Part shown: positions 1 through 8,498 of the stretch, in pieces | Layout: every line of letters starts with the position of its first letter | Position numbering within the stretch: position 1 is the first letter of the stretch | NCBI GenBank assembly: GCA_963837455.1 | Contig: CAWINM010000010.1 | Coordinates: 1-64,000 of the forward strand | DNA length: 64,000 bases | Direction: 5' to 3' | From: DASYQD01 sp963837455 | GTDB lineage: Bacteria; Acidobacteriota; Thermoanaerobaculia; Multivoradales; JAIOJS01 | Notes under the pieces: generated by a model | Told to the model about the DNA's origin: nothing | Databases searched by the model: none | The model's input: the letters and a program-made list of their open reading frames with translations, nothing else | Translations under genes and position numbers: made by a program

Positions 1-1
1 C

Positions 2-46
2 GGCTTTGCGGACATCGCGCTGAGGATCGCCAGGGAGAAGTCATGA
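2..46 (+). CDS. C-terminal tail of an upstream ORF (partial)
   Basis: An open frame enters from the left edge and stops at 44-46, giving only about 14 residues rich in Ala, Arg and Leu. Its stop overlaps the start codon of the following recombinase in an ATGA arrangement, the usual sign of translational coupling. Nothing can be said about function; it would be the promoter-proximal gene of the recombinase operon. Confidence 0.3.
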   Translation, partial: GFADIALRIAREKS

Positions 47-1586
47 CGAAGGGCGGAGCTGGAACCCCCGCCGGCAGCGCTGGGAAGAGCGCCAAGCGGA
101 GCGCCGCCCGGGCGGTGGTCTACTGCCGGGTGTCCAGCCACGAGCAGCTGAAGGGCCTGAGCCTGGAGACCCAGTCGAAGGCGTGCATCGACTACTGCCG
201 TTCCCAGGGGATGGAAGTGGCGGAGATCTTCGTCGAGCGGGCGGAGTCGGCGAGCACGACGGACCGGACGCAGCTCCAGCGGATGCTGACCTACTGCCGG
301 ACGCACCGGGGCCGGATCCACTTCCTGGTGGTCTACATGCTGGACCGCTTCGCGCGGAACCAGTACGACCACCACGCCCTGAAGGCCTACCTGCAGAAGC
401 TGGGGATCACGCTGCGGGCGGTGGCCCAGCCGATCGACGACTCGTCGACCGGGAAGCTGATGGACGGCATCCTGGCGGCGTTCAACGAGTTCGACAACAA
501 CGTGCGGCGGGAGCGCTGCGCTGGCCGGGATGCAGGCGGCGGCGAGCAAGGGGCGGTGGGTGTTCCCACCGCCGCTCGGCTATCGGATCGCGCTCAAGGC
601 TGACGGCACGAAGACGATCGAGCCGGACCCCGAGGCGGCGCCGCTGGTCCGCCACGCCTTCGAGATGGCGGCCTCCGGCCTCCACGGCGTCGCCGACATC
701 CTCGCGCGAGATGCGGCGCCGCGGCCTCACGGGCCGGCGCGGCGGCCAGCGCTCACGAGCACCGATGCTGCACAAGATCCTGCGCAAGCCCGTCTACCAC
801 GGGCGGGTGCGTGATCGAGGAGTGGGGCATCGACGTCGCAGGCGACTTCGAGGCGCTGGTCGACGCAGGAGACCTTCGTCAAGGCGCAGGCTGCGACCGC
901 GGCGTCAAACGCCGCCGCTCGCCGGCTATCAGCGCAACCACCCGGAGTTCCCGCTGCGTCGCTTCGTCCGCTGCGGCGCGCTGCTCCCGGCCGCTGACCG
1001 GCGGCTGGTCGAAGGGGAAGCGGGCGCGCTACGCCTACTACAACTGCCCGGTTGCCGGCGGCATCAACGTCCGCAGGCAGCAGCTCGAGGCGCGGTTCGT
1101 CGCAGCTCCTGGACCGACTGCGGCCTCGGCCGGAGGTGCTGCGGCTACTCTCCGCCGCCGTGCTCGATCGCTGGAACGAGGAGCAGAAGGACGTCGTCGA
1201 GCGGCGCACGGGCGATCGAGCAGCGGCTCGAGGCGCTACGCCAGCGCAAGGAGCGGATCGTCGAGCGCCTACCTCTACGAGGGCGCGATCGACAAGGAGA
1301 CCTACCAGCATCACCTCGGCGCGCGTCGAGGAGGAGCTGACGCTCGCCGAGATCGACCGCTACGACGCCGAGATCGACGAGTTCGACATCGAGGGCACCC
1401 TCGCCTTCGCCGAACACCTGGTGACCAACGTCGAGCCGCCTGTGGATCGAGGCGGCGCTCGATCAGCGGCAGCGGCTGCAGAAGCTGTTCTTCCCGGAAG
1501 GTCTCAGCTTACGACGGGAAGGAATTTCGAACACCCCTAACGTGTCCATTTTTCAGCAACTTCGAGGGGACCTCCGGACAGACTAG
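43..1586 (+). pseudogene. Serine recombinase (resolvase family), multiply frameshifted
   Basis: Residues 1-160 in the first frame form a resolvase N-terminal catalytic domain. YCRVSS carries the presumed nucleophile Ser31, and LDRFARN is the usual DRLAR-type motif. After about 515 the reading jumps frame repeatedly (near 515, 705, 810, 900-990, 1105, 1205, 1265, 1320, 1438, 1503). Each piece still reads as a large serine recombinase: a recombinase domain (PPPLGYRIAL, HKILRKPVYHGR), a Cys-containing zinc-ribbon stretch (YAYYNCP), then a charged coiled region (EEELTLAEIDRYDAEI) and an FPEGL tail. One frame runs on through the antisense tRNA. Such enzymes integrate or excise mobile elements. As written it cannot encode a full enzyme. 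The intact-looking residues between shifts favour recent decay or sequence errors. Confidence 0.8.
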
Positions 1587-1593
1587 AGTGAAA

Positions 1594-1669
1594 TGGTGGA
1601 GCAGAAGGGATTCGAACCCTCGACCCCCACGTTGCGAACGTGGTGCTCTCCCAGCTGAGCTACTGCCCC
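1594..1669 (-). tRNA. tRNA-Ala (anticodon CGC)
   Basis: Read on the minus strand this folds as a complete 76-nt cloverleaf: 7-bp acceptor stem GGGGCAG/CTGCTCC (one G-U), D arm GCTC/GAGC, anticodon stem CCACG/CGTGG with loop TTCGCAA (anticodon CGC, reads GCG), and T arm GAGGG-TTCGAAT-CCCTT. The discriminator base is A and the 3' CCA is genome-encoded (1594-1596 on the plus strand read TGG). The 3' end faces the recombinase gene only a few bases away, a typical integration-site geometry. Confidence 0.96.
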
Positions 1670-1904
1670 ACAGAGGTGTGACCCGGCGGCGGGCGCCGCC
1701 CGGAGGGAGCGCTATTGTAGATGCGCCTTACCGGCCAGGCAACCAGGGCGGCTCTGGCGACGGAAGTCGTTGATTCAGAAGGCTGTGCCCGACACCCCCG
1801 GATCTCCCGCTGGAATGTCTTGCTCTTCGGGTTGTTGGAAGGTACCGTTGCCGCTTGCGACGCTCGCCAGCCGCGGGACCTGACGACGGGGGAACGTACC
1901 CGGG

Positions 1905-2807
1905 ATGAGCCCTCTCACGCCGCGCAGCCGCCTCTTCTCCGCCCTCGGCTTCGCGCTCGCTTGTCTCACGTTGGCACTGGCGTTCGCCTCGGGTGCGGGT
2001 GCCGCCGGCGGTGCCGGCGACGGCGATGGACCGATGAGGCCGGGGTCGGTCGCCGCAGGGGCCGGCGGCCCGCAGGCGACGCCGGGGCACGACGCCGCTG
2101 CCGCCGCCGCGGAGATCGCCGGCGCGGCGCCCGGCCGTGCCGCCCTGGTCGCATCACCCGCCCTCGTGGTGCGCCGCGGCGAGCCCCTCGACGCCACCGT
2201 CGAGCGCCTGGCGGCTCACGCTCCCGGGTTGCGGCGCGACGTGCTGCGGCTGGCGCTCGAGGCGCGGTTGGCGGCGCTGGCGCGGGGCCTGGCGAAGCGG
2301 ACCGACGTGCTGACGGTCATCGACTACTCGTTGCCGTCGACCGAGCGACGGCTCTGGGTCTTCGACGTCAGGAGCGGCGAGATGCTGTTCCACGAGCTCG
2401 TCGCCCACGGCAAGAACACCGGCGAGAACTTCGCCCGTCGTTTCTCCAACCGCGAGGGCAGCCTGGAGACGAGCCTGGGCCTCTTCCGCACCGTCGGCAC
2501 CTACGCCGGCCGCAACGGCTACTCGCTGGCGCTCGACGGCCTAGAGCCGGGGTTCAACGACCGGGCGGCGGACCGCGCCGTGGTGATGCACGGCGCCCCC
2601 TATGTGTCGGCTGCCTTTGCTGCCGTCCACGGGCGCCTCGGCCGCAGCTGGGGCTGCCCGGCGCTGTCGCAGGAGGTGGCGGCCCGCGTCATCGACACCA
2701 TCAAGGGGGGGAGCCTGCTGTTCTCGTACTTCCCCGACTCCGAGTGGCTGTCCCACTCGAGGTTCCTGCCCGTCCCCGGCGCCACTCTCATTGCCGGCTC
2801 GCGCTGA
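1905..2807 (+). CDS. Murein L,D-transpeptidase catalytic domain protein (YkuD_2 type), exported
   Basis: A 300-aa protein with an N-terminal signal sequence (hydrophobic stretch about residues 12-33, then Ala/Gly-rich linker). The C-terminal half is the YkuD_2-type L,D-transpeptidase fold. Its VVMHG (His229) and SWGCPAL (Cys251) motifs supply the catalytic His and nucleophilic Cys, and the S-W-G-C-P spacing fits the family. Family members cross-link or trim peptidoglycan, or anchor proteins to it, in the periplasm. Residues about 80-130 form a helical region specific to this family. The start at 1905 has only a weak ribosome site. It stands alone, downstream of the tRNA locus and upstream of a porin. 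Confidence 0.85.
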   Translation: MSPLTPRSRLFSALGFALACLTLALAFASGAGAAGGAGDGDGPMRPGSVAAGAGGPQATPGHDAAAAAAEIAGAAPGRAALVASPALVVRRGEPLDATVERLAAHAPGLRRDVLRLALEARLAALARGLAKRTDVLTVIDYSLPSTERRLWVFDVRSGEMLFHELVAHGKNTGENFARRFSNREGSLETSLGLFRTVGTYAGRNGYSLALDGLEPGFNDRAADRAVVMHGAPYVSAAFAAVHGRLGRSWGCPALSQEVAARVIDTIKGGSLLFSYFPDSEWLSHSRFLPVPGATLIAGSR

Positions 2808-3040
2808 GCGGGCGGCTGCGAGGGCCGGCAGACCGCCGCTCCAGGGCAGCGCGCGCCTGGTTGCCGGCGGGCGCCGGTCTGCAGCGCGCGAGATCCGCTA
2901 ACGCACGGCAGTGAAGACTGCGCGAGGGTGCCTCCTCGCCGAGAGCGCAGCGAGATGGGTGGTGATGGGGTGGCAGCCATCTGCCGGGGGCGTTCGCGGC
3001 AGTAGCGGTGGGCCCTCGGATTCCCCTTCCCAGCGGCCGT
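2808..3040. other. Intergenic region before the porin gene
   Basis: No credible gene is visible. An 8-bp inverted repeat (GCAGACCG at 2828-2835 and CGGTCTGC at 2875-2882) with a long GC-rich loop could be a weak transcription end for the transpeptidase. The right end leads into a PHO-box-like site listed separately. Confidence 0.4.
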
Positions 3041-3058
3041 TCGTCACGGCGCCGTAAC
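3041..3058. promoter_or_regulatory. PHO-box-like direct repeat upstream of porin
   Basis: The site TCGTCAC-GGCG-CCGTAAC has two NNGTNAC half-sites spaced 11 bp, the architecture of a PHO box (two 7-bp repeats with a 4-bp spacer). It lies 125-142 bp upstream of the porin start. It matches six other intergenic sites in this window that mostly sit by phosphate genes. PhoB binding is inferred from layout only. Confidence 0.45.
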
Positions 3059-3182
3059 CGGTCTGGCACCGCGCCAGGAGCAGCCCTCCCTTACGCTGCC
3101 GCCGCTCCACAGGTGTGGGGAGGAAGCCACGCCCGGCCGTCCGCCGGGCTGGATGGTTACAAGACTGGAAGGAGGAATCGAG

Positions 3183-4286
3183 ATGGTGTCGAGGACTTCG
3201 AACGCGGCCGATCGGATCGTCGGGCGCGGCGCCCTGCTGGCTGCCGTGGCGGGACTGGCCCTCGGCCTGGTCGGCGGACAGGCCGCCCGGGCGGCCGACG
3301 TGAGCTTCGGTGGCAGCCGCATCTACTTCGACTTCAGCAGCAAGGAGAACAAGGACGAGGGCACCGGCACCAAGAGCAGCGACTCGGGAGTCGGCGCCGA
3401 CGCCAAGCGCTTCTACGCCTCGTTCACCTACAAGGTCGACGACACCTGGTCGATGAACTTCACCTCCGACATCGGCGACCAGGGCACCAAGCGCTACGAC
3501 GTGTTCGTCAAGAAGGCGTACCTCCAGGGGCACTTCTCCGACGCCTTTAACCTCCGCCTCGGCTCGGCGGACGAGGCCTGGATCCCCTACGTCGAGGACG
3601 CCTACGGCTATCGCTACGTGGAGAACACGATCACCGACGGCCTCGGCTTTGGCAACTCCGCCGACTGGGGCGTCCACGCCTACGGCAAGAGCGGCATCTT
3701 CAGCTACCAGGTCGAAGCGGTGAACGGGCACGGCTACAGCAACCCGTCGCGCAGCAAGGGCGTCGACTTCGAGGGGCGCTTCTCGCTCGATCCCATCCCC
3801 GGCCTCAAGCTGGCGATCGGTGGGTACTCCGGCAAGCGCGGGCTCGAGACCGACTCGGCGCCCGCCAAGCACACCGCCTCGCGTACCGACGCCCTCATCA
3901 ACTACAGCAACCCACACTTCCGCATCGGCGGCGAGTGGTTCAGCGCCGACAACTACACCACCGTCACCTCCGCCAACAAGGACAAGGCCGACGGCTGGTC
4001 GGCCTGGGTGACGGTGCCGATCAACCCCACCTTCGAGGTCTTCGCCCGCTACGACAACGCCAACCCGAGCAAGACGCTCAAGCCGAAGCAGGACTACACC
4101 TACTACAACGCCGGCGTCCAGCACGCCTTCAACAGCACGCTGCTCGGCTCCCTGGTGTGGAAGCACGCCGAGGTCGATGGCGGTCAGGGTACGGTGGGCA
4201 CCTCCAACGGCGCCATCGGCAGCAGCGTCGCCGACCGCAAGGGCAAGTACGACGAGATCGGCATCTTCATGCAGCTGAAGATCTGA
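3183..4286 (+). CDS. Outer-membrane porin, phosphate-selective O/P-like
   Basis: A 367-aa exported beta-barrel protein. The signal peptide spans residues 1-37 (cleavage after ARA). The mature chain alternates aromatic and polar residues throughout (RFYASFTYKV, FEVFARYDN, YYNAGVQHAF) as in 16-18-strand porins. It carries stretches reminiscent of the porin O/P family (KAYLQGHF, NLRLGSADEAWIPY, then GRFSLDPIPGLKLAIGGYSG). The start at 3183 follows a near-ideal GGAGGAATCGAG ribosome site; an in-frame ATG at 3153 lacks one. The PHO-box-like site upstream favours a role in phosphate or anion uptake, but the substrate is inferred. A strong hairpin follows the stop codon. Confidence 0.75.
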   Translation: MVSRTSNAADRIVGRGALLAAVAGLALGLVGGQAARAADVSFGGSRIYFDFSSKENKDEGTGTKSSDSGVGADAKRFYASFTYKVDDTWSMNFTSDIGDQGTKRYDVFVKKAYLQGHFSDAFNLRLGSADEAWIPYVEDAYGYRYVENTITDGLGFGNSADWGVHAYGKSGIFSYQVEAVNGHGYSNPSRSKGVDFEGRFSLDPIPGLKLAIGGYSGKRGLETDSAPAKHTASRTDALINYSNPHFRIGGEWFSADNYTTVTSANKDKADGWSAWVTVPINPTFEVFARYDNANPSKTLKPKQDYTYYNAGVQHAFNSTLLGSLVWKHAEVDGGQGTVGTSNGAIGSSVADRKGKYDEIGIFMQLKI

Positions 4287-4329
4287 CCACGGGGGCGGGC
4301 GCCACAAGCCCGTCCGTTGCCTCGTTGCC

Positions 4330-4362
4330 AGGGGCTCCGGCGAGTAGGTCGCCGGGGCCCCT
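4330..4362. terminator. Hairpin between convergent porin and permease genes
   Basis: A 14-bp stem (AGGGGCTCCGGCGA / TCGCCGGGGCCCCT, one T-G wobble) with a 5-nt loop lies 44 bp after the porin stop and 45 bp before the permease stop. It is symmetric enough to act on both strands. There is no long T tract, so Rho-independent action is likely but not certain. Confidence 0.6.
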
Positions 4363-4406
4363 ATCGTCATCTTGCCCGAGCAGCGACGCGGCTAGAGCCG
4401 ACGGGG

Positions 4407-6860
4407 TCAGTCGCCGCGCAACGCGGTCACCGGCGGCACCCGGCTGGCGCGCAGCGCCGGAACGACGCAGGCGAGCAGGCCGCTGGCCGCCAGCAGCAGG
4501 GTGGTGCCGCAGAGCGCCCAGGGGTCGGCTGCGCGCACGCCGTGGAGCAGGCCGGCGAGCAGGCGCGCCGCGGCAGGCGCCACGAGCAGCCCGAGGATCG
4601 CGCCCAAGCCGATGAGCTCGAAGCCGCCGCGGAGCACCTCGCGCAGCACCCGCCGGGGCCGCGCGCCGAGGGCCAGGCGCACGCCGATCTCATGGCGGCG
4701 CAGGCTCACGGCGTAGGCGACCACACCGTAGACTCCGGCCATCCCGAGCAGCAGCGACACCAGGGCGAAGACGCCGACGACGGTGGCGCTGAAGCGCGGT
4801 CGCGCCAGTCGGGTCGCCAGCTCGTCGCGAAGGGTGAGGAACGGCGCGGGGTCGATGTCGGGGTCGACGCCGGCGAAGGCCCGTGCCACCGCCGGAGCGA
4901 GCGCCCGCGGTTCCCCGGTGGTGCGCACGACGAAGAAGGTCCCCCAGCGAGGGCGCTGGCGGTTGGCGAGGAACAGCGCCGGTGCGACCGGCAGCTCGGG
5001 CTCGAGCGCCGGCACGTCCGCCACCACCCCGACCACCTCGGCGGCGAAGTGCGGCCCTGGCGCGCCCTCCTGCAGGGAAGCAAGTCGCTCGAGCTGGGGA
5101 AGCTCGACGTGCGCGCCCAGCGGGCTGCGTCCCGGCCACAGGCGGCGCGCCAGGGTCTCGTTGACGAGCGCCACCGGAGGGGCGCCGAGGCGGTCGGCGG
5201 CGGTGAGCGCTCGTCCGGCGACCAGCCGGATCCCGAGGGTGGAGAGGTAGGAGGGGGAGACGTCGTACCAGCTCGTCGAGGGTGCCTGCTCCGCCGGCGT
5301 CGGGCTGCCGGTGAGGACGATCGGGGTCTCGCCGTCGCCGCCTCCGAAGATCGGTCCGGCCGAAGCGGTGGCCACGGCGCGCACGCCGGGCAGCGCCAGG
5401 ATCGCGCTCTCCAGGCGCCCGTAGAGATCGGTCAGCTGGGGCGCGGCCGTGTACTTGCCCTGCGACGGGAAAACCTGGAAGAGGAGGACGCGATCGGTGT
5501 CGAACCCGGGGTTCCAGGCGAGCAGGTTGGCGAAGCTGCGCAGCAGCAGACCGGAGGCGGCGAGCAGCACCACGGCGAGGGCGACCTCGGCCACCACCAG
5601 GCCGCGCCGCAGACGTGCGCCGCCGGCGGCGGTCGCCCCCTGCTCGCGGCCGCGCAGCGCCGTGCTGGGCCGCAGCAGCCGCTCTTGCGCCGCCGCGATG
5701 CCACTCACCACGAGGGCGGTGAAGAGGGTCGCCGCGAAGCAGAACGCGGCGGCGCGCCCGTCGAGTGCCACCTCGTCGAGGCGGGGGATTCCCGGCGGTG
5801 CGAGCGCCACGAACGCCCGCACGCCGGCGAAGGCGAGGGCCAGGCCGGCGGCGCCGCCGCCGAGCGACAGGACCCCGACCTCGACCAGGACGTGGCGGGC
5901 GAGCGCCGCCCGTGGCGCTCCCAGCGCCGTGCGCACCGCCAGCTCGTGGCGACGCGCTGTGACGCGCGCGATCAGCACGCTGGACAGGCTGGCGCACACC
6001 ACCAGCAGCAGGAGCCCGACGGCGCCGAGGAGCAGCAGCAGCGACGACCTCGCGTCGGCGGTCAGGTAGTCGCGCATGCGGCGCACGTCGATGCCCCAGC
6101 CGTGCAGCGCCGCGGGGTGCTCGCGCTCGAGCTCGGCACGCAAGCCGGAGAGCTCGCCGCGGGCGCTCTCGATGGTGGCGCCGGGTGCCAGTCGGCCGGC
6201 CGAGGCGAAGCCGCGCCAGTCGCGATTCTCCTCCGCGTGGGGGTCGAAGGGGAGCGGCATCCAGACCTCGACCCAGTCGAGGCGCGGCACCAGGGCGCCC
6301 TCGGGCAGCACGCCGACGATGGTGTACCGCGTGTCGTCGAGCACCAGCGTGCGGCCCACCACGGCGGGGTCGCTGCCCAGGACGCTGCGCCAAAACGGAG
6401 CGCTCACGACCACCACGTTGCCGGCGCCGCGCGGCGGCTGGTCGTCGTCGGCGAGCAGACGCCCGGCCCGCGGGACGAGCCCCAGGGCACGGAGGAAGCC
6501 GGGCGTGGCGATGCCGCCGGCGACCCCGCGCGCGCCCTCTCGGCCGCTCTCGAGGGTCAGCGCCGTGCCGCGGGCGACACCGAGGGCGGTGAGCTGGGTG
6601 CTGCGCGCTGCGAAGTCGGAGGCGTTGACCGGCGAGACGCCGCACCAGCCTTCCATCTTCGGGTTGGTCTCGCACAGGGTGACCACTCGCTCGGAGTCGG
6701 CAACGGCGAGCGGGTGAAAGAGGATGCGGTCGACCACCGTGAAGGTGGCGGTGCTGGCGCCGAGCCCGACGGCGAGCACGCCGATGCCGACCAGGGCGTA
6801 GGTCGGTGAACGGCGAAGGGTGCGCAGGGCCTGGCGCAGGTCGGAGGCGAGTGCGTTCAT
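4407..6860 (-). CDS. ADOP-family ABC transporter permease (MacB/FtsX fold)
   Basis: An 817-aa permease of the acidobacterial duplicated orphan permease type. It has an N-terminal transmembrane helix (about residues 20-45, YALVGIGVLAVGLGASTATF), a large MacB periplasmic core, a three-helix FtsX block near the middle, a second periplasmic core, and a C-terminal FtsX block (residues 690-810). The duplication of core plus FtsX in one chain defines the family. These proteins resemble efflux or lipoprotein-release permeases, but their ATPase partners are usually not adjacent, and none is here. The start at 6860 was chosen because GGAG lies 6 nt upstream; the frame is open further to 6950. A paralogue lies at 55.9-58.4 kb. 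Confidence 0.88.
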   Translation of the reverse strand: MNALASDLRQALRTLRRSPTYALVGIGVLAVGLGASTATFTVVDRILFHPLAVADSERVVTLCETNPKMEGWCGVSPVNASDFAARSTQLTALGVARGTALTLESGREGARGVAGGIATPGFLRALGLVPRAGRLLADDDQPPRGAGNVVVVSAPFWRSVLGSDPAVVGRTLVLDDTRYTIVGVLPEGALVPRLDWVEVWMPLPFDPHAEENRDWRGFASAGRLAPGATIESARGELSGLRAELEREHPAALHGWGIDVRRMRDYLTADARSSLLLLLGAVGLLLLVVCASLSSVLIARVTARRHELAVRTALGAPRAALARHVLVEVGVLSLGGGAAGLALAFAGVRAFVALAPPGIPRLDEVALDGRAAAFCFAATLFTALVVSGIAAAQERLLRPSTALRGREQGATAAGGARLRRGLVVAEVALAVVLLAASGLLLRSFANLLAWNPGFDTDRVLLFQVFPSQGKYTAAPQLTDLYGRLESAILALPGVRAVATASAGPIFGGGDGETPIVLTGSPTPAEQAPSTSWYDVSPSYLSTLGIRLVAGRALTAADRLGAPPVALVNETLARRLWPGRSPLGAHVELPQLERLASLQEGAPGPHFAAEVVGVVADVPALEPELPVAPALFLANRQRPRWGTFFVVRTTGEPRALAPAVARAFAGVDPDIDPAPFLTLRDELATRLARPRFSATVVGVFALVSLLLGMAGVYGVVAYAVSLRRHEIGVRLALGARPRRVLREVLRGGFELIGLGAILGLLVAPAAARLLAGLLHGVRAADPWALCGTTLLLAASGLLACVVPALRASRVPPVTALRGD

Positions 6861-7032
6861 GGGCATCTCCGGTTGCCGCCGGCGGTGGACGGGGTCGGCC
6901 GGGCTCACCCGATCGCGGTGCATCGCCCGTGCCCTCCGCCGCGATCCCACAAGCCATTCTGCGGGTGAGGTTTGGCGCCGCTCCCACCTGTCCGGGTGGC
7001 GTTCGCGGCCGGGACGCGCGTCCCGCTGGCGC

Positions 7033-8319
7033 TCAGCCGAGCAACTGCATGACGCTGCGGCCGGCGAGCGTCGTGCGGCGGTTCTCGCGCAGGCGGCCCA
7101 CCAGCGCCTCGAGGTTGTCGCGCAGCGGCTGCGGCATGGTGGCGAGCAGCTCCTCGACCGGCCGCTCGTAGGCGGCGAGGGCGGTCTCGAGCGTGAGCTC
7201 GTGGGGGTCGCGCGCCAGCAGGTAGCCGGTCGGCTCGCCGGTGCTCTCCACCACCAGCCCCGCCTTGATCATCGGCTCGAGGGCGCTGCGCAGGGCGTCC
7301 GGCGCCACGCACAGGTGCTCGGCGAGGCGATCGAGCTCGCCCACTGGGCGTCCGGCGCGCAACCCCTCGACCAGCGCCGCCAGCGCGGCGAGGCCGATCC
7401 ACGCCTCGCGAAAGCGGCCGTCACTGGCGCGCGTCTGGGTGAGCGAGCCGAAGTGTTGGCAGACGTAGGCGACCTCGGTGCCGAGCAGCGCCGCGAGCCA
7501 GGCCATCTCGAGCGAGACCATGAAGAAGATCGCCAGCGCGAAGCCGCCGTAGACGACGTAGGCGGTGTGGGTGAAGTGGATGACGTAGTAGCGGAAGACG
7601 CGGCGCAGCAGCTCGAGCAGCACGGCGGCGGTGAGACCGCCGGCCAGCGCGGCACGGAAGCGCACGCGGGTGAACGGCACCTGCCAGTAGAGCATGGTGA
7701 GGCCGATGACGCTCACCAGGAAAGGCACCGCCTGCACCAGCAGCGACTCCTCGAACAGCACGTTGAAGCCCGGCCGCTGGCGCAACAGCAGCAGCGCCGA
7801 GTAGCAGGAGCCGATCAGCAGCGGACCCCAGAAGACGAGCAGGGTGAAGGAGACGAGCTTGGCGCGCAGCGAACGGCGCGAGGAGACCTGCCAGATCTTG
7901 TTGATGGTCTCCTCGATGGTGCCGAAGGCGAAGAGGCCGATGAGGATGAAGGCGAGGAAGCCCACCTCCTGCAGCGTCTCGGCCTGATTGACGAAGCGCT
8001 GGAGGTTGTCCATCACCATGCCCTCGGAGTAGGGGAGGACGCTGGTGAGGAAGGAGAGCACGCGGTCCTGGTAGCGATGGAGCAGCTGCGCCGCCACGAA
8101 GGTGAAGGCGGCGAGCAGCGGGATGAGCGCCAGGATGGTGACGAAGGCGAGCGCGGCGGCGCGCTGGGTGATGCCGTCAGCGGCCACCTTGCGGCCCAGC
8201 AGGCGCATGAAAGTGAGCCCGTTGGCGAGGCGGCGGCGCCAGCGGTTGCTGGCAGTGTCGGCTGCCGGCTCGTCGCCGCCGGCCGGCCCGAGCAAGCGCG
8301 CGCGTGCAGCGAGCGGCAT
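7033..8319 (-). CDS. YihY/UPF0761 family membrane protein with C-terminal extension
   Basis: A 428-aa protein. Residues about 30-290 form the YihY/BrkB module (family formerly called ribonuclease BN): six hydrophobic segments with family motifs such as RAAALAFVTILALIPLL, FGTIEETINKIWQ and an FNVLFEE stretch. The last ~140 residues are soluble and look like a winged-helix domain (a GELDRLAEHLCVAPDALRSA-type helix-turn-helix), a common fusion in this family. It sits in the inner membrane; its role is not settled (the tRNA-processing claim for the family is discredited). It is divergent from the polyamine operon. Confidence 0.85.
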   Translation of the reverse strand: MPLAARARLLGPAGGDEPAADTASNRWRRRLANGLTFMRLLGRKVAADGITQRAAALAFVTILALIPLLAAFTFVAAQLLHRYQDRVLSFLTSVLPYSEGMVMDNLQRFVNQAETLQEVGFLAFILIGLFAFGTIEETINKIWQVSSRRSLRAKLVSFTLLVFWGPLLIGSCYSALLLLRQRPGFNVLFEESLLVQAVPFLVSVIGLTMLYWQVPFTRVRFRAALAGGLTAAVLLELLRRVFRYYVIHFTHTAYVVYGGFALAIFFMVSLEMAWLAALLGTEVAYVCQHFGSLTQTRASDGRFREAWIGLAALAALVEGLRAGRPVGELDRLAEHLCVAPDALRSALEPMIKAGLVVESTGEPTGYLLARDPHELTLETALAAYERPVEELLATMPQPLRDNLEALVGRLRENRRTTLAGRSVMQLLG

Positions 8320-8498
8320 GGCGAGCGGATTCTAACAGCGGGCTTGGCCGCTCCCGGGACACCGCAGAGCCACGTGTTAGATTGCGGCCGACGCACCCCG
8401 AGGATGCCGACCCGACGCGCGCCGCGCTTCCCGCCCGATTTCGCCCGGTGGCGTCGTGCGCAGCCGCCACCGCGGACGATGGCGAATCCGCCGCGGCG

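Noticed and set aside
1590..1773. Open frame reading RRDSNPRPPRCE after the recombinase
   Set aside because: This is the well-known antisense translation of a tRNA gene, not protein sequence; the tRNA-Ala on the minus strand explains it.
4317..6809. 830-codon plus-strand open frame
   Set aside because: It lies antisense to the ADOP permease, is rich in Arg, Gly, Gln and His, and has no domain pattern; high GC produces long antisense frames throughout this window.
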